Assembly: GCA_963822575.1 (NCBI GenBank)
Contig: CAWGHZ010000007.1
Span: 1,116,001-1,180,000 of the forward strand
Length of the DNA stretch: 64,000 nucleotides
Direction: 5' to 3'
DNA from: CAWGHZ01 sp963822575
GTDB lineage: Bacteria > Pseudomonadota > Alphaproteobacteria > MPNO01 > DASWLB01
Shown here piece by piece: positions 43,766-51,526 of the stretch. Below the pieces are notes generated by a model that saw only the letters and a list, made by a program, of their open reading frames with translations, was not told the origin of the DNA and searched no databases. Every line of letters begins with the position of its first letter. Position 1 is the stretch's first letter. The position numbers were made by a program, and so were the translations under genes.

Positions 43766-44065
43766 TTAGCGCGACGTCGTGCGGCGCGTTGCCGCCTTGC
43801 GGGCCGGCGCCTTGCGAGTGGTCGTGCGCTTGGCGGCGGGCTTCTTCGCCGCCGTCTTCCGCACCGCGATCGCGCGCGCCGGCGCCTTGCGGGCAGCGGG
43901 CTTGCGAGCGGGCGCCTTCTTCGCCGCGGTCCGGCGCGCGGGCGCCTTCTTCGCCGTTGCCGCGCGGCGGGCGGGCGCCTTCCGGGTGGTCGCCTTCTTG
44001 GCGGCGGGCTTCTTCGCGGCGGGACGCTTACGGGCGGGTGCTTTTACAGCGCGACGTGCAGCCAT
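43766..44065 (-). CDS. Histone H1-like Lys/Ala/Pro-rich protein
   Basis: 99 residues of AARKAPARK- and KKAPA-type repeats, with almost no acidic or aromatic residues. The pattern is that of the eukaryotic H1-tail and Hc1-like proteins of bacteria, which compact DNA. The GGAGG site and the ATG at 44063-44065 are inside the 3' end of the LVIVD gene. The C-terminus abuts the 43688-43750 hairpin. Confidence 0.75.
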   Translation of the reverse strand: MAARRAVKAPARKRPAAKKPAAKKATTRKAPARRAATAKKAPARRTAAKKAPARKPAARKAPARAIAVRKTAAKKPAAKRTTTRKAPARKAATRRTTSR

Positions 44066-45287
44066 GGCGGGAAGTCCTCCTTTTTGCCTTGGTTTTGTCG
44101 ATGCTCTTGGGGCCGGCGCCATTCTTGCGCTCGACGATGGAGAGACCGTGCACCCGGTCGAGCAGGTAGATGAGCCCCCGGTCGTCATAGTGCAGGTCGT
44201 TCGAGATGACGTGCTTGCCCGGATCGTGGTCGGGCGTGTAGCGCGCAACCTCTTTCATCCGGTGCGGGTCGGAGATGTCGACCATCACCAGCCCGCGCTG
44301 GAAATAGGCTACCGGGATTTCGGTCCCGCGCACCTCCTCGGCCGGCTGGTGGCAGGTCGAATGCATCGGCTGCGGCTGGCCGTGAATGCCATCCACCCGG
44401 AAGGTTGAGAACGGGATCGGGTTAGAAAGGTCGGTGATGTCGACCAGCCAGACGAGCGAGCCGGGCGCCGGGTTGGTGCGCGGCAGCGCGTCCTCGTCGG
44501 TCACCAGCATGAGCCGCCGCCCCTCGATCTCGAACGGGATCGGCAGGCACGTGTGCACCGGATAGGTGAACTGTTCCGTCCAGTTCATGATCGAGACGGT
44601 CTTGGGCTTCGACATGTCGCTGATGTCGATGATCGCGAAGCCGCCGTGCCAATAGCTCGTGAACAGGTAGTTGCCCGAGCGGATCGGATGGTGCGTGCGC
44701 GGCGGGGTCTTCGGGTCCCAGGTCCGCTCCTCGCCGCCGGCGTGCCACTGGCCCGGATAGTGCCAGCGCCCGACCTCCTCCGGCTTTTCCGGATTCTTGA
44801 GGTCGAGAATCATGGTGATGTTCTCGTGATACCCGTCGATGCAGGGCGAGGTGTAGGCATAGCGCCCGTCGAAGGTGAAGCGGTGTACGCCGTCGCGCGC
44901 GCAGTCCCACTTTTTGATGTGGCGCGGCTTCGCCGGGTTGGAGACGTCGTAGACGTTCATACCGCCGGTGAACTCGGGCGGCGCCTCGCCCTGGTAGCGC
45001 ACCGTTTCCAGGTTGGTCAGCATGATGCCGTCCTTCACGCGCACCTTGTGCGCGTGCACGCCCTTGCCCCAGCCGAGCGGCACCTCGGCAATCACCTTCG
45101 GATGCTTCGGGTCCTTGACGTCGACGATCGTGTTTTGGTGAGGCGAGTACATATGCGCGATGTACGCAGTCGTGCCGTCGACGACGACCTGCCCGCCGCC
45201 GATCACGTCGGCGAAGCCGACGTGCTTGAAACCTTGTTCCAGCATGAGCTGATCCCCTGGTTCGTTTCGCCGGATCGCCCGGCGCAT
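44028..45287 (-). CDS. LVIVD-repeat (beta-propeller) protein
   Basis: 419 residues. Repeats of the LVIVD type are seen: TIVDVKDPKHPKV, MNVYDVSNPAKP, FAIIDISDMSKP, VWLVDITDLSNPIP and MVDISDPHRMKE, spaced as in beta-propellers. No signal peptide is evident. A His/Glu-rich region (KWDCARDGVHRF...YHENITMILD) is conserved in related proteins; its function is unknown. The ATG at 45285-45287 has GGGAG close by; a later Met (45245) is an alternative. The C-terminus overlaps the histone-like gene by 38 bp and looks unlike the family there. Confidence 0.75.
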   Translation of the reverse strand: MRRAIRRNEPGDQLMLEQGFKHVGFADVIGGGQVVVDGTTAYIAHMYSPHQNTIVDVKDPKHPKVIAEVPLGWGKGVHAHKVRVKDGIMLTNLETVRYQGEAPPEFTGGMNVYDVSNPAKPRHIKKWDCARDGVHRFTFDGRYAYTSPCIDGYHENITMILDLKNPEKPEEVGRWHYPGQWHAGGEERTWDPKTPPRTHHPIRSGNYLFTSYWHGGFAIIDISDMSKPKTVSIMNWTEQFTYPVHTCLPIPFEIEGRRLMLVTDEDALPRTNPAPGSLVWLVDITDLSNPIPFSTFRVDGIHGQPQPMHSTCHQPAEEVRGTEIPVAYFQRGLVMVDISDPHRMKEVARYTPDHDPGKHVISNDLHYDDRGLIYLLDRVHGLSIVERKNGAGPKSIDKTKAKRRTSRHGCTSRCKSTRP

Positions 45288-45301
45288 ATCTCCCTTCGCT
45301 A

Positions 45302-46480
45302 TTACATCACTCGCTTCGGTCGTAACGCAAGCGCAACCATCGCGACGCCGCTGGCCGCAACGCCGGCCGCCATCGACTCTTGCGTGGCGCCGAACGTGGC
45401 GATTACGAACGTTGTCGCGGCCGCCGCGGCCTGCTGCGTCAGCCCCATCGCCGACGACGCCGCGCCCGCGATGTGCGGAAAGGGCGTCAGCGCGCCCGCC
45501 GTCGCGTTCGGCACCAAGATGCCGTAGCCGAATAGGAACAGCGCGACCGGCGCCATCACCGCCGGCACGCTCGCCACATGCATGAAAGCAAGAACCGACA
45601 GAACGACTCCGCCGGTCGCCGACAGCGCCGCGCCGCGCCGGATGATCGCGTCGATGCGCAATCTGCCGGTGAGCCTGCCACCGGTGAACGCGCCGGCGCC
45701 GAAGCAGAACGTCGTCGCCGCGAAATAGAGTCCATAGCGGTCGGGCCCGACGCCCATCTCCGCCATCACCACCTTGGGCGAAGCGGCGAGGAAGGCGAAC
45801 AGCCCGACATTGGCGACGCAGTTGAGTGCCAGATAGTGGCGGAACGTCCCGTTCGCGAGCGCCGACTTCCAGGCGAGCAGCAGGCGGCCGGGCGCGGTCG
45901 CCGTGCGGTCGCGCCGGACGTTGGTCTCCGGCACCACCAGCGCGAAGCCGATCGCCGCGGCGGTGACGTAGGCGGCGGCGAACAGCAGCACGGCGCGCCA
46001 GCCGAACGCGACGGCAAGCTGCCCGCCGACCATGGGAAAGGCGATCGGCCCGAGCCCCGACACCACCGTCATGTAGGACATGACGCGTGCCGCCGCCTCG
46101 CGCGCATAGAGGTCGCGCACGATTGCTCTGGCAAGGGTCATGCCGGACGCAGCGGCGAATCCCTGCAGGGCGCGCCACGCGACCAGCGCATCGAGGCTCG
46201 GCGCGCTGGCCGCGCCCAAGGTCGCTGCCACCATCAGCGTAAGTCCGATCAGCATCGCGCGCCGCCGCCCGATCCGGTCGGACAGGGGCCCGTGCACCGT
46301 CTGGCCGAAGGCAATCCCGATGGTGAAGGCGCCGAGCGCGACCTGGATGCCGGTCGCGTCCGTCCCGAACGCGGCGGCGGCCGAACGCGTCGCCGGCAGG
46401 AACCCGTCGATGGAGAGCGGCGCCAGCGTCGCCACCGCACCGAGCACGACGGTCAGAACAAGGATCGGCGGGCGGGTCAC
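45302..46480 (-). CDS. Bcr/CflA-family MFS drug transporter
   Basis: 392 residues, 12 membrane segments. The MFS motif A is GPLSDRIGRRRAM, and PATRSAAAAFG, LQGFAAASG and RAIVRD match the Bcr/CflA subfamily of proton-drug antiporters. The start overlaps the stop of the thioesterase gene by 4 bp, so the two are co-expressed. Export of a small toxic compound is a family-based inference. Confidence 0.88.
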   Translation of the reverse strand: MTRPPILVLTVVLGAVATLAPLSIDGFLPATRSAAAAFGTDATGIQVALGAFTIGIAFGQTVHGPLSDRIGRRRAMLIGLTLMVAATLGAASAPSLDALVAWRALQGFAAASGMTLARAIVRDLYAREAAARVMSYMTVVSGLGPIAFPMVGGQLAVAFGWRAVLLFAAAYVTAAAIGFALVVPETNVRRDRTATAPGRLLLAWKSALANGTFRHYLALNCVANVGLFAFLAASPKVVMAEMGVGPDRYGLYFAATTFCFGAGAFTGGRLTGRLRIDAIIRRGAALSATGGVVLSVLAFMHVASVPAVMAPVALFLFGYGILVPNATAGALTPFPHIAGAASSAMGLTQQAAAAATTFVIATFGATQESMAAGVAASGVAMVALALRPKRVM

Positions 46481-46923
46481 GCGGCGCTAGTCGTCCGTCC
46501 GGTCTTGTCGTCGCTGCCGAGTGCGGCGAGCTTCGCGGATTTGGCGTCGATGCGCGCCTTCTGCCGGTCCTTGTCGACGACGAAGCGGACGTGGCGGGCG
46601 CGGCCGACCAGGTCGAGTGCGTCGCGCACCTCGGCCTCGAAGGTGATGCGCCGCCCCTCGACGGCGACGATCTCGGCGGTCACCTCGACCGTCGTGCCGA
46701 GGAGCGAGGGGCCGAGATGGTCGAGCGTCACGTGCGCGCCGACCGTGTCCTCCGTGTCGTCCAGATGTTCCTTGGCGAAGGCGCGGCAGGTACGCTCGAT
46801 GTCCCACAGCATGGCGGGCGTCGCATACACGCCGAGCCCCGGCCCCATGAAACCGGTGATGCGCGATTCGTCGATCGTCCAGCGCGCGCTGGTCTTGAGG
46901 CCGGGGGCGAGCGACGGTTTCAT
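46477..46923 (-). CDS. FlK-like hot-dog thioesterase
   Basis: 148 residues. The residues that form the catalytic triad in fluoroacetyl-CoA thioesterase FlK (Thr42, Glu50, His76) correspond to Thr35, Glu43 and His69 here, with identical spacing. FlK protects Streptomyces cattleya from fluoroacetate. Many homologs exist without that activity, so the substrate is not certain. Coupled by overlaps to the MFS gene downstream and the VOC gene upstream. Confidence 0.82.
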   Translation of the reverse strand: MKPSLAPGLKTSARWTIDESRITGFMGPGLGVYATPAMLWDIERTCRAFAKEHLDDTEDTVGAHVTLDHLGPSLLGTTVEVTAEIVAVEGRRITFEAEVRDALDLVGRARHVRFVVDKDRQKARIDAKSAKLAALGSDDKTGRTTSAA

Positions 46924-47285
46924 GGTGCGGGCTCCATCAACTCGATCCGGTTGCCGAACGGATCGTCGACGAACACGCGGTCGTAGCCGGGCAGCGGCTC
47001 GTCGCCGCGTGCCCGGTGGCCCGCCGCCTCGAGCCGCGCCACCAGCCCGGCCAGGTCGTCGACGATCAGGGCGGGATGCGCCTTCCGCGCCGGGCGGAAA
47101 TCGGGCTCGACGCCGAGATGGAGCTTGAACGCGCCGTCCTCGAACCAGCAGCCGCCGCGCGCGGCGAGAGCCGGCGGCTTCGCCTTCTCCGGGATGCCAA
47201 GGAGGCCGGTATAGAACGCGCGCGCCTCCGCCTCGCGGCCGGGCGGCATGGCAAGCTGGACATGATCGAAGGCGCGGACGGGCAC
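46920..47285 (-). CDS. Glyoxalase/VOC-family protein
   Basis: 121 residues, one VOC domain (FDHVQLAMPPG, then KLHLGVEPD and VDDPFGNRIELME). These are the fosfomycin/bleomycin-resistance and glyoxalase-like single-domain proteins. The GTG start at 47283-47285 follows an AAGGAGA site. First gene of the VOC-thioesterase-MFS set, joined by a 4-bp overlap. Function unknown. Confidence 0.75.
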   Translation of the reverse strand: MPVRAFDHVQLAMPPGREAEARAFYTGLLGIPEKAKPPALAARGGCWFEDGAFKLHLGVEPDFRPARKAHPALIVDDLAGLVARLEAAGHRARGDEPLPGYDRVFVDDPFGNRIELMEPAP

Positions 47286-47326
47286 GTGGGTCTCCTTTCG
47301 CCGGGCGCGCACGATATCATCGCCGG

Positions 47327-47355
47327 TTGCCGCTGCCAGGGAAAATCCATACATT
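47327..47355 (+). promoter_or_regulatory. Probable tRNA-Pro promoter
   Basis: TTGCCG at 47327-47332 and TACATT at 47350-47355 are 17 bases apart, and the mature tRNA begins 10 bases after the -10 box. Position and spacing are as expected; the hexamers are imperfect. Confidence 0.5.
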
Positions 47356-47364
47356 GCCGCGGCC

Positions 47365-47441
<77 letters not shown>

Positions 47442-47453
47442 AAAGGGACCGCG

Positions 47454-47762
47454 ATGGAGCGCGTACGCATCTACAAGCCCGCCAAGGGCGCCACCCAGTC
47501 GGGCCTCGCCCGCACCCATGGCTGGATGCTGGAGTTCGAGCCGTCCTCGCCGCAGGAGCGCGAGCGGCTGATGGGCTGGACCGCGTCGCGCGACACGTTG
47601 CGCCAGCTTCGCCTGCGCTTCGAGACGCTGGACGAGGCGGTCGCCTACTGCAAGAAGCACGGGCTCGACTACGTCGTCGAGGCGACGCACGAACGGCGCA
47701 TCAAGCCGAAGAGCTACGCCGACAATTTCCGCCCCGACCGCGGCGCCAACTGGACGCATTGA
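47454..47762 (+). CDS. Complex I accessory subunit (NDUFS4-like)
   Basis: 102 residues. The conserved blocks are VRIYKPAKGATQSG, WMLEFEPSS, LMGWTASRDTL and DEAVAYCKKHGLDYVV, then RRIKPKSYADNF. This is the mitochondrial NDUFS4/18-kDa subunit family, present in alphaproteobacterial complex I. The ATG is 12 bases after the tRNA-Pro end, so tRNA processing and mRNA 5' end may be linked. Confidence 0.93.
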   Translation: MERVRIYKPAKGATQSGLARTHGWMLEFEPSSPQERERLMGWTASRDTLRQLRLRFETLDEAVAYCKKHGLDYVVEATHERRIKPKSYADNFRPDRGANWTH

Positions 47763-47834
47763 GCCACGCGAGCAGCGGCCAGGACGCGCCCAGGGCGGGC
47801 TCGTACTGGAGTACAGAGCAGGCTATTTCCGCCG

Positions 47835-49283
47835 ATGAAGATCACGTTCATCAGCCACGCCGCCATTCTGATCGAGACACGGGGCGTCCGCATCCTGTCC
47901 GACCCGTGGTGGCGGGGTCCCTGCTTCGGCGTGCAATGGTGGCTGCAATCGGAGCCTTTCCTGGAAGCCCTGGAAGACGCGCCGCCGGACTTCATCTATA
48001 TCTCACACGATCACAGCGACCATCTCCATCCTGGAACCCTCCGACGTCTGCCCCGATCGGCCAGGGTGCTCGCGTCAGCGGCAACGGGCATCAAGGATCA
48101 GATCGCCGCGCTTGGCTTCGGCACGATCGAGCTCGAACCGCGGACCGCGCGCGAGATCGCTCCGGGCCTGAAGGTGGAGATCACCCCGACCTGGTTTACC
48201 GACACCTTCATGGTGCTGGACGATGGCGAGAAGGTCTGCGTCAATCTCAACGATGCGGTGCATTCGGCCGCCGACGAAGACCGGAAGCGCGTGTTGGACG
48301 ACATTAGGGCGCGGTACCCGAAGATCGACTATGTCTTTTGCGGGTATGGCACGGCGTCGTATTTCCCCAACTGCTATTTCTTTCCCGGCAAGGACGATTG
48401 CGCGACGGCAGAAAGGCGCCAAGCCCATTTCGTCCGGGCGTGGGCGTCGACGATCCACGAACTGCGGCCTCGGTTCGGGTTTCCCTTCGCGGCCAGTGTC
48501 GTATTCCTGGACGACGCCCTGTTCTGGCTCAACGAGCCGCTGCACAACGCGCTGCGCCCGGTGGACGTTTACCACGCCGCCTATCCCGGTGACGCGACCG
48601 AGGTGCACGACATCGCGCCCGGCTTCGCGATCGAGAACAAGGAGGTGCTCCGGAACGCGCTGTTCGAGCCGGTGTCGCGCAGCGATCTCGCGCGACGGAC
48701 GCAGGACATCTGGCGGGCGAACGCCGCGGCTCCGGCGCAAAAGCGCGACATCGAGAGCCTCGTCGACCTGCTGCGAAGGAACGTCGACCTGGCTCGCGAC
48801 TACCTTCGGGAATTCGAGGGCGACTATCGGGTCCTCATCCGGCTCCGCGGCTCGGACAGCGGGATCGAGCTGCGAAAGGACGGCGATTCGATTTCGGTCG
48901 GGGCTGTCGTTGTCGGGGCGGAGAATGACGGCTACGACGTCGTGTTCTCGACCCGCTTTGCTTACCTTCGCCGCGCCCTGACCTCGCCGCTCGGACACGA
49001 AGTCCTGATCGTGGGCTCCGGCGGAACGTTCACGATGCGGGACCGGCACGCGGCGCGCGCGGGCATCCATCTCGAGTTGCAAGTACTCTTGCGCCAGATA
49101 GGCCGCCCGCCGCCGAGCCGTTTTGGCGACCAGCCGCGGTGGCTTTACACGCTCAAAGTGGGCGTAAAGCGAGTGCTTGGTCGGAACCCGAACAATTCCT
49201 ATAATCTTTCGGATTGGGTGGTGATGGCGGCGCCGAGTGCCAGCTCACCCGCCGGGGTACGCGCCCGTAGCTCAGATGGATAG
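47835..49283 (+). CDS. MBL-fold metallohydrolase-like protein with C-terminal extension
   Basis: 482 residues. The N-terminal half is a metallo-beta-lactamase fold (ITFISHAAILIETRG, ISHDHSDHLHPGTLRR), with HDHSDH as metal ligands. A long C-terminal part of 200+ residues follows, without a recognised family. The best analogues are the UlaG/CMP-Neu5Ac hydroxylase-like MBL proteins; activity not predictable. The open frame runs into tRNA-Arg and ends at its 23rd base. No strong ribosome-binding site is seen before the ATG. Confidence 0.75.
   Translation: MKITFISHAAILIETRGVRILSDPWWRGPCFGVQWWLQSEPFLEALEDAPPDFIYISHDHSDHLHPGTLRRLPRSARVLASAATGIKDQIAALGFGTIELEPRTAREIAPGLKVEITPTWFTDTFMVLDDGEKVCVNLNDAVHSAADEDRKRVLDDIRARYPKIDYVFCGYGTASYFPNCYFFPGKDDCATAERRQAHFVRAWASTIHELRPRFGFPFAASVVFLDDALFWLNEPLHNALRPVDVYHAAYPGDATEVHDIAPGFAIENKEVLRNALFEPVSRSDLARRTQDIWRANAAAPAQKRDIESLVDLLRRNVDLARDYLREFEGDYRVLIRLRGSDSGIELRKDGDSISVGAVVVGAENDGYDVVFSTRFAYLRRALTSPLGHEVLIVGSGGTFTMRDRHAARAGIHLELQVLLRQIGRPPPSRFGDQPRWLYTLKVGVKRVLGRNPNNSYNLSDWVVMAAPSASSPAGVRARSSDG
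49177..49205 (+). promoter_or_regulatory. Probable tRNA-Arg promoter inside the MBL gene
   Basis: TTGGTC at 49177-49182 and TATAAT at 49200-49205 are 17 bases apart. The tRNA begins 55 bases after the -10 box. The promoter sits in the last third-of-a-hundred codons of the MBL gene. Confidence 0.45.
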
Positions 49284-49337
49284 AGCACGAGCCTTCTAAG
49301 CTTGTGGTCGCAGGTTCGAGTCCTGCCGGGCGCGCCA
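49261..49337 (+). tRNA. tRNA-Arg (anticodon UCU)
   Basis: 77 bases fold into a cloverleaf. The acceptor is GCGCCCG with CGGGCGC, the anticodon loop CTTCTAA gives anticodon TCT, and the T-arm GCAGG-TTCGAGT-CCTGC is complete. CCA is encoded. The 5' 23 bases overlap the end of the MBL open frame. No integrase or truncated tRNA copy is nearby. Confidence 0.96.
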
Positions 49338-49358
49338 ACCCTTCCAGCCGCGCCGCCG

Positions 49359-49583
49359 TCAGCGCCAGTGGCGCCAATGGCGGTGATGGCGCCCATAGTC
49401 GCCGCCGAAGCCCAGATAGAGGTTTGAGCCGTAGTAGGCGGGCGGGCTGTAGTAACCCGGTTCCGAGTAATAGTAGCCGTAGGAATAGGCCGGCCCGGCA
49501 TCGTACACCGTGCAGCCGGCGAGGCTCGCGACAACACCGACGCCGATCGCGGCGGCGAGCGCGCGCAGGGAATGGCGGGTCAA
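49359..49583 (-). CDS. Small Tyr/His/Gly-rich lipoprotein
   Basis: 74 residues from a TTG start at 49581-49583 that follows a strong AAAGGAGG site; no ATG or GTG fits as well. A lipobox (SLAGC) ends the signal. The mature part is rich in Tyr and Gly (GPAYSYGYYYSEPGYY) and ends in HHRHWRHW. It is probably on the outer membrane. No specific function known. Confidence 0.6.
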   Translation of the reverse strand: MTRHSLRALAAAIGVGVVASLAGCTVYDAGPAYSYGYYYSEPGYYSPPAYYGSNLYLGFGGDYGRHHRHWRHWR

Positions 49584-49753
49584 TTCGTCCTCCTTTCGCG
49601 GTCGTCGTGAAGACAACACGCACCGGTGGCGCGCAATCCGCCGCTGGTCCCACTATGGTCACAGGCCGGCACGCCCCGCGCCGCGATGCGTGTTGTGAAG
49701 CACGGTCGCTGCCCCTATCGTGCGCACGGACGACAAGGGGACGAGGCGGGGGG

Positions 49754-50167
49754 ATGCGCATTGTCATAGGCGTGCTTGCCGGCGCGCTGGCGGTCGCGGC
49801 GTGCGGCACCGCCCCGCCGCCGACGCCCGGCTACCTGCAGCAGGAGTTCGCGGTTGCCCGCCCGGCAGCGACGGTCTTCGCGGATCTCGAAGATCGGATG
49901 TCACGATGCCACGAGGTGAACAGCATGTTCGGCCGCGCCGACCTCGCCGCCCATTACGATTCCACGACCGGGCGCGGCCGGCTGACCGTCGAGCGCGCGG
50001 GCCGCACGCTGTGGGGTGCCGAGCTTCTCGCCGCCGGCGAGACCAAGACCCGCGTGCTCGCCTACGCCGCGCGCGACGTCAAAGCGGATCACTACGAGTG
50101 GCTGATCCGCCAATGGGCCGAACAGACCTACAAGCCGGTCCAGGGTGGCCTGTTCCCCGATTGCTGA
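49754..50167 (+). CDS. Lipoprotein of unknown function
   Basis: 137 residues. The signal ends with a lipobox (LAVAAC), so Cys17 or nearby would be acylated. The mature part reads as an alpha/beta domain with conserved-looking FADLEDRMSRCHEV and EWLIRQWAEQTYK. I recognise no named family. The GGGGGG-rich stretch before the ATG gives the ribosome-binding site. Confidence 0.65.
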   Translation: MRIVIGVLAGALAVAACGTAPPPTPGYLQQEFAVARPAATVFADLEDRMSRCHEVNSMFGRADLAAHYDSTTGRGRLTVERAGRTLWGAELLAAGETKTRVLAYAARDVKADHYEWLIRQWAEQTYKPVQGGLFPDC

Positions 50168-50195
50168 CGGCCGCCGCCGCCGAGGGATCGAACCG

Positions 50196-50375
50196 TTAGC
50201 CGACTGGCGAGATCACGCTCTGGGCGATCGACTGCAGCGCAGCGGGCAGGACATTTCCGTCCCGCACATCGAACCGGATGCCGAGCGCGGTCATGGCGAG
50301 GGTGGCGCCGAGCGCGATGAGCATGATCATGTGGCGCGGGATTAGGCGTGGCGGGTTGGGTTTGGGTGTGAACAT
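50196..50375 (-). CDS. Small single-pass membrane protein (59 residues)
   Basis: Encodes a short Pro-rich N-terminus, a membrane segment (MIMLIALGATLAMTALGI) and a polar tail (RFDVRDGNVLPAALQSIAQS). A GAGAGG site lies 5 bases upstream of the ATG at 50373-50375. The stop is TAA at 50196-50198. The gap between the flanking genes would otherwise be empty on this strand. Support is from composition and start context only. Confidence 0.5.
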   Translation of the reverse strand: MFTPKPNPPRLIPRHMIMLIALGATLAMTALGIRFDVRDGNVLPAALQSIAQSVISPVG

Positions 50376-50546
50376 GGGCGCCTCTCTGGCCGCTGATTCT
50401 TACCTGCGATCGAGCCGTCAACGCGGCAGGAGCGTCATCATTCCCGGGCTCCGTGGCGGTACGAAGGCAGAGCCCCTGTTGACCCGTGCGGCGAATAGTC
50501 CAATCCTTACTAGCGGACACGACAAATCATCCTGGGGAGCGCTCAG

Positions 50547-51518
50547 ATGGGCATGCTGCTCGACGGCAAATGGACCAACGACGACGAGAAGTTCCGCTTC
50601 GGCAAGAGCGGCACGTTCGAGCGCACGGAGTCGGTGTTCCGCAAGCAGGTGACGGCGGACGGCTCGTCCGGTTTCAAGGCGGAGCCCGGCCGGTACCATC
50701 TCCTGGTCGCCTGGTCGTGCCCGTGGGCGCACCGCACTGCCATTTTCCGCAAGCTGAAGAAGCTCGAGAACGTCGTCTCGATCGCGTATTCGGAAGGGCC
50801 GCGCGACCAGGGTTGGGCCTTCCCCGACCTCGGCATCGACGGGTTCGACAAGATCGACGGATTCTACCGCCTGCATCAGGTCTATTCCGCGACCGACCCC
50901 AAGGTCACCGCGCGCGTCACCGTGCCGACGCTATGGGACAAGAAGACGCGCGTTGTGGTGAACAACGAATCCTCCGAGATCATCCGCATGCTGAACACGG
51001 AGTTCAACGCGTTCACCAACGACACGACCGACTACTACCCTGAGGCGCTGCGCAGGAAGATCGACGAGATCAACGACTTCGTCTATTTGCACATTAACAA
51101 TGGCGTCTATCGCGCCGGCTTCGCGCGCAGCCAGGAGGCGTACGAGGAGGCGGCGCGGCGCGTGTTCGTCGGGCTCGACCGGCTGGAGTCGATCCTCGCC
51201 AACAGCCGCTATCTCTGCGGCGACCGGATCACCGAGGCCGACTGGCGCGCCTTCGTCACGCTCGTCCGGTTCGACCCGATCTATAACGGCCACTTCAAGT
51301 GCAACCTGCGCCAGCTGCGCGACTATCCGAACACGTTCAACTACATGCTGGAGCTTTACCAGCATCCGGACGTAGGCGAGACGATCGACATCGAGAGGTT
51401 CAAGAAGGGCTATTACGGCAGCCAGACGAATGTGAATCCGCTCGGCATCGTGCCGATCGGCCCGCTGGTCGACTACACGAGGCCGCACGACCGCGACCGC
51501 CTGCCCAAGGCGGCGTAA
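50547..51518 (+). CDS. Glutathionyl-hydroquinone reductase (Xi-class GST)
   Basis: 323 residues. The catalytic Cys58 lies in the family motif CPWAHR, and the ECM4/YqjG-type core (NNESSEIIRMLN, then YEEAARRVF and LCGDRITEADWRAFVTL) is full length. It reduces glutathionyl-hydroquinones, helping quinone detoxification. That would fit a cell degrading aromatics. The ATG at 50547 has a GGGGAG site. Confidence 0.92.
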   Translation: MGMLLDGKWTNDDEKFRFGKSGTFERTESVFRKQVTADGSSGFKAEPGRYHLLVAWSCPWAHRTAIFRKLKKLENVVSIAYSEGPRDQGWAFPDLGIDGFDKIDGFYRLHQVYSATDPKVTARVTVPTLWDKKTRVVVNNESSEIIRMLNTEFNAFTNDTTDYYPEALRRKIDEINDFVYLHINNGVYRAGFARSQEAYEEAARRVFVGLDRLESILANSRYLCGDRITEADWRAFVTLVRFDPIYNGHFKCNLRQLRDYPNTFNYMLELYQHPDVGETIDIERFKKGYYGSQTNVNPLGIVPIGPLVDYTRPHDRDRLPKAA

Positions 51519-51526
51519 AGCCTCCG

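Noticed and set aside
43766..44065. Histone-like gene as mere low-complexity noise
   Set aside because: Kept as a gene: it has a GGAGG site, an ATG, a full open frame and the regular KAPA/KKP repeats of known H1-like bacterial proteins.
47835..49283. MBL gene as a horizontally acquired island
   Set aside because: The codons look slightly less GC-biased than neighbours by eye, but no mobility genes or repeats border it and I could not compute composition.
49261..49337. tRNA-Arg as an attachment site of an integrated element
   Set aside because: No integrase, no truncated 3' tRNA copy and no composition change downstream were seen.
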